A stretch of DNA of 8,111 nt, from positions 1-8,111 of the forward strand of contig CADBLZ010000060.1 of the NCBI GenBank assembly GCA_902795675.1, given 5' to 3'. The first letter of the stretch is position 1. Every line of letters begins with the position of its first letter. Both the position numbers and the translations under genes were made by a program. Positions 5,541-8,111 of this stretch are shown one piece after another. This DNA comes from an uncultured Erysipelotrichaceae bacterium (GTDB taxonomy: Bacteria > Bacillota_I > Bacilli_A > RF39 > UBA660). The notes beneath the pieces were generated by a model that saw nothing but the letters and a program-made list of their open reading frames with translations, searched no databases and was not told the DNA's origin.

Positions 5541-7328
5541 TTAAACACCACTTTTCTTATTTTTCATCTTTAATGTCAAATACTCATGTAATCTTATAGC
5601 TACATTTTCTGGCAGAATACTTTGAAGTTCACTTACACTTGCTTCTTCCATCTTTTTAACACTACCAAACTTTTTAATTAGTTCTTTTTTTCTAGATTCA
5701 CCAATACCTTCAATATTGTCTAAAACACTACTAATGCTACCTTTACTACGAAGTGTACGATGATAATTAATAGTAAATCTATGAACCTCATCTTGCATTC
5801 TAGTTAAATAATGAAATAGATTACTATTCTTATTTAATTCTATCACACTTAAATCACTATCTATCAAATCATTTGTTCTGTGATGATCATTTTTCTTTAA
5901 ACCAACAACTCGTATATCTAAATGTAATAGATTTAAAGAATCATAAGCAGCTTTAATTTGATTCTCACCACCATCGACAATAATTAAATCAGGTATTTCG
6001 GTATTATCAACCATAGCTCGTTGATACCTGCGATATATAATTTCTCTCATCGTATTATAGTCATCATTCTTTTCAAAAGATACTTTATATTTACGATATT
6101 CTGATTTAGCAGGTTTACCATCTTTAAAAACAACCATTCCAGATACACTAAAATCTCCAAATAAATTTGAGTTATCAAATATATCTATACGATCTAGTAT
6201 ATCCATATGTAAAACCTCTTTTAATTCATCATTAGCTTTAGTTGTTCTTTCTTCATCTTTATTAATCTCTTCAAACTTATTATTAAGGTTTAACTTAGCG
6301 TTATCATAAGCCATCTTAATTAAATCTTTCTTTAAACCTTTTTGTGGAATTAAAACAGTTGTTTCTAATATCTTACTTAGATTTTCACTATTTAAACTTT
6401 CTGGAATTAATATTTCTCGAGGTATTTCATTCTTACCATAGAAATAAACAATAAATGATTCCATCTCATCTTCAATATCAGTATCAATTGGATAAATCTT
6501 ATTATAATGATTTAATAACTTACCATGACGAATCATAATAATTTCAATTGAAATAAATCCATTATCAACATAATAATTAATTACATCACGATCTACTAAA
6601 TCATGTAATTCAATCTTTTGTTTCTCTGTAATAACATTTATATAATCTAATTCTTGTTTTAACTCCATGGCCATCTCAAAGTTTAAGTTTTCTGAATAAG
6701 TATTAATCTTATTCATAACCTTATCTTTGATAATCTTATCATTACCTCTTAAAAAAGATAATATTTCATTTTCCATTTCATTAACTTTATCTAAATCAAT
6801 GTTCTTCTTTTCACAATATCCTAAGCATTCACCAATATGGTAGTACAAACATACTTCCTTAGGCATCCCTTCGCATTTCTTCAAAGGATAAAGTCGATTA
6901 ATTAAATTAACTATCCTTCTAGCTGCATACGCATTAGGATAAGGTCCAAACAGCTTACGATCATCTGTTTTCTTTATATTTAAATATCTAGATACCTTAA
7001 GTCTTGGATAAGGTTTACTAATATATTCAATATAAGGATAACTCTTATCATCCATAAGCATAATATTATACTTGGGTTTGAATTCTTTTATTAAATTAAT
7101 TTCAATTAGGAAGGCTTCCGTTTCTGAAGAAGCAACTATATATTGAAAATCATCAACTTGTTCAACCATCTTCTTAGTCTTACCAGTATGTTCCCTATTA
7201 AAATAAGAAGATACTCTGTTATGTAAATCTTTTGCTTTACCAACATAAATAATCGTACCATTCTTATCTTTCATTTGATAAGATCCAGGCTTATGTGGAA
7301 CAAGAGATAATTTCTCTTTAAACTTCAT
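5541..7328 (-). CDS. uvrC: Excinuclease ABC subunit C
   Basis: UvrC makes both incisions around UvrB-bound DNA lesions in nucleotide excision repair. All domains are present in this 595-residue protein. The GIY-YIG nuclease is at about 12-90 (GSYQM, IYVGKAKDLHNR with R38, E76). The four-Cys iron-sulfur site uses C152, C160, C168 and C172. The UVR motif that binds UvrB is at about 200-237. The RNase H-like 3' half carries IDIFDNSNL (D385), LIIVDGGENQ (D452) and DEVHRF (H516). A helix-hairpin-helix domain lies at the C-terminus (LDNIEGIGESRKKELIKKFG, 536-555). The ATG at 7326-7328 is preceded by a strong AAGGAGG (7335-7341) at 6 nt, inside the phosphatase gene, which it overlaps by 11 nt. It is the second gene of a four-gene operon. 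The protein appears intact and functional. Confidence 0.97.
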   Translation of the reverse strand: MKFKEKLSLVPHKPGSYQMKDKNGTIIYVGKAKDLHNRVSSYFNREHTGKTKKMVEQVDDFQYIVASSETEAFLIEINLIKEFKPKYNIMLMDDKSYPYIEYISKPYPRLKVSRYLNIKKTDDRKLFGPYPNAYAARRIVNLINRLYPLKKCEGMPKEVCLYYHIGECLGYCEKKNIDLDKVNEMENEILSFLRGNDKIIKDKVMNKINTYSENLNFEMAMELKQELDYINVITEKQKIELHDLVDRDVINYYVDNGFISIEIIMIRHGKLLNHYNKIYPIDTDIEDEMESFIVYFYGKNEIPREILIPESLNSENLSKILETTVLIPQKGLKKDLIKMAYDNAKLNLNNKFEEINKDEERTTKANDELKEVLHMDILDRIDIFDNSNLFGDFSVSGMVVFKDGKPAKSEYRKYKVSFEKNDDYNTMREIIYRRYQRAMVDNTEIPDLIIVDGGENQIKAAYDSLNLLHLDIRVVGLKKNDHHRTNDLIDSDLSVIELNKNSNLFHYLTRMQDEVHRFTINYHRTLRSKGSISSVLDNIEGIGESRKKELIKKFGSVKKMEEASVSELQSILPENVAIRLHEYLTLKMKNKKSGV

Positions 7329-7791
7329 TATCCGCCTCCTTATTCACTAAATAGTTAAACCAATCTGTACATCCTTCTTGGATATCTTTAAAAGCACTTT
7401 CAAAGTCTCCAGTATACCAGGGATCAGGGATGTCATTCTTTGATTCACTATGTTCTTTCATTAAGTGAATCTTGTTTAACTTATCTTCACCTATAATACT
7501 AAGGACATCACGTCTATTTCTTTCTTCCATAACTATAATATAATCAAACTTATCATAGTCATCCTTCTTAAATTGAGTAGCAAAGTGTTTCTCAATCGTA
7601 ACACCATGCATTTTAAGAGATTCAATTGCTGGAGGATATATAGGATTTCCTATCTCTTCCATACTTGTAGAACGTGATTCAATGTTAAATAAATATCTCT
7701 TGCTATTCTTGTACATAATATCTTTAAATATCATCTCTGCCATTGGACTACGACAAATATTACCATAGCAAATAAATACTATATTAAACAC
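7318..7791 (-). CDS. Low-molecular-weight protein-tyrosine phosphatase
   Basis: The product is a cytosolic phosphatase of the arsenate reductase-like fold that removes phosphate from phosphotyrosine. The N-terminal P-loop reads CYGNICRS (8-15), giving the CX5R signature with nucleophile C8 and R14. The general acid is D123 in DPWYTGDF. The length of 157 residues is typical. The fifth P-loop residue is Ile (I12); the arginine phosphatase YwlE type has Thr there, so tyrosine specificity is more likely. The start is GTG (7789-7791), with AGGTGA (7798-7803) at 6 nt. No earlier start is plausible, because the promoter is immediately upstream. It is the first gene of the operon with uvrC and the RnfC/RnfD-like genes. 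A functional link between phosphatase and repair is not evident; co-transcription may be incidental. Confidence 0.94.
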   Translation of the reverse strand: MFNIVFICYGNICRSPMAEMIFKDIMYKNSKRYLFNIESRSTSMEEIGNPIYPPAIESLKMHGVTIEKHFATQFKKDDYDKFDYIIVMEERNRRDVLSIIGEDKLNKIHLMKEHSESKNDIPDPWYTGDFESAFKDIQEGCTDWFNYLVNKEADNEV

Positions 7792-7810
7792 TTAGTATCA
7801 CCTATTATTA

Positions 7811-7819
7811 ATTATAGCA
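7811..7819 (-). promoter_or_regulatory. Extended -10 promoter of the phosphatase-uvrC-rnfCD operon
   Basis: The minus strand reads TGCTATAAT: a perfect TATAAT (7811-7816) with the TGn extension. No clear -35 is seen. The leader would be short, holding AGGTGA before the GTG start at 7791. No other promoter was found within the operon. Confidence 0.65.
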
Positions 7820-7849
7820 TAACAAATCCAAAATAACATAAAAAACTTA

Positions 7850-7858
7850 TGATATAAT
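7850..7858 (+). promoter_or_regulatory. Extended -10 promoter of the yigZ-like gene
   Basis: TGATATAAT carries a perfect TATAAT (7853-7858) with the TGn extension, divergent from the operon promoter about 35 nt away. Transcription would start near 7865, which excludes the in-frame ATG at 7859 as a start and favours the ATG at 7877. Confidence 0.6.
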
Positions 7859-7876
7859 ATGTTTGAAGTGATTAAT

Positions 7877-8111
7877 ATGAAACTGATAAATAAAACCGAA
7901 ATTTTAATAAAAAAATCTAAATTTATAAGTTACTTATATGAGGTCGAAACTAAAGAAGAAGCTGATTTAGTATTAGACGAACTAAAAAAAGAACATAAAA
8001 AAGCAAGACATATACCCTACGCTTACAAAATAGGTCCTCTAGCTAAAAAAACAGATGATAAAGAACCATCTAATACAGCTGGCATGCCTATCTATAATAT
8101 TTTAGATTATA
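7877..8111 (+). CDS. yigZ: YigZ/IMPACT-family protein, N-terminal part (partial)
   Basis: The first 78 codons are present and the gene runs off the right edge; the family is usually about 200 residues. The sequence has the family's opening IKKSKFISYLYEVETKEEA (11-29), a helix ending HKKARHIPYAYKIG (40-53) and the hallmark TDDKEPSNTAGMPI (59-72). Proteins of this family have an RNase PH/EF-G domain V-like fold. The eukaryotic member IMPACT regulates translation, but the bacterial role is poorly defined. An AAGTGA string (7866-7871) lies 5 nt before the ATG at 7877. An in-frame ATG at 7859 overlaps the -10 region, so it is unlikely to be used. The gene is divergent from the phosphatase operon. 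Confidence 0.92.
   Translation, partial: MKLINKTEILIKKSKFISYLYEVETKEEADLVLDELKKEHKKARHIPYAYKIGPLAKKTDDKEPSNTAGMPIYNILDY

Noticed and set aside
7859..7876. Upstream in-frame ATG (7859) as the start of the yigZ-like gene
   Set aside because: It directly abuts the -10 box and would lie upstream of the predicted transcription start; the family alignment also fits the ATG at 7877.
1..8111. Mycoplasma-type genetic code with TGA as tryptophan
   Set aside because: The conserved genes read through with TGG for the tryptophans checked and no in-frame TGA interruptions. The lack of TGA stops in eight genes is compatible with AT-rich standard-code bacteria.
1..8111. CRISPR arrays, tRNA or rRNA genes
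   Set aside because: No regularly spaced direct repeats, no GTTCRANNC-type T-arm with cloverleaf pairing, and no GC-richer rRNA-like segments were found; nearly all bases are accounted for by protein genes.

Overview
The window looks like a compact chromosomal segment from a low-GC Firmicute of the Bacilli/Mollicutes-like lineages, possibly one of the small-genome uncultured gut groups. This placement is inferred from the AT-rich composition, strong Shine-Dalgarno sites, perfect TATAAT -10 boxes, short intergenic gaps and the gene families present; it is not proven. All eight complete genes end in TAA or TAG. The tryptophans checked (in QueA, the RnfD-like protein and the phosphatase) are encoded by TGG, so nothing suggests TGA is read as Trp.

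Region 1 (1-3428) carries the last two steps of queuosine tRNA modification. The 5' part of tgt lies at 1-357 (minus) and the complete queA at 2385-3428 (minus). These genes often sit side by side; here three genes of unknown role separate them. On the plus strand are a charged helical hypothetical protein (449-1015) and a transglutaminase/cysteine-protease-like protein with a visible Cys-His-Asp triad (1032-2000). On the minus strand is a small charged helical protein (best start 2280, stop at 2008). The plus-strand pair and the small minus-strand gene converge on a shared bidirectional terminator, and tgt, the plus-strand pair and the small gene each have a recognisable promoter.

Region 2 (3462-7791, minus) is a tight four-gene operon: low-molecular-weight tyrosine phosphatase, uvrC, an RnfC-like iron-sulfur protein and an RnfD/NqrB-like membrane protein. 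It starts from an extended -10 promoter near 7811 and ends at a strong hairpin terminator at 3457-3496. The queA promoter is embedded in that terminator. The phosphatase and uvrC overlap by 11 nt, and the later genes are spaced by 2 nt.

Region 3 (7877-8111, plus) is the 5' part of a YigZ/IMPACT-family gene, transcribed divergently from the phosphatase operon.

The most interesting content is the RnfC-RnfD pair. It lies at the end of a DNA-repair/phosphatase operon with none of RnfG, RnfE, RnfA or RnfB in the window. RnfC keeps both 4Fe-4S motifs but seems to have lost the glycine-rich nucleotide/flavin loop, and RnfD has diverged at several core motifs. It may be a reduced or repurposed membrane redox module. 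Second is the transglutaminase-like gene, which has no visible ribosome binding site and follows a hairpin that encloses the upstream stop codon.
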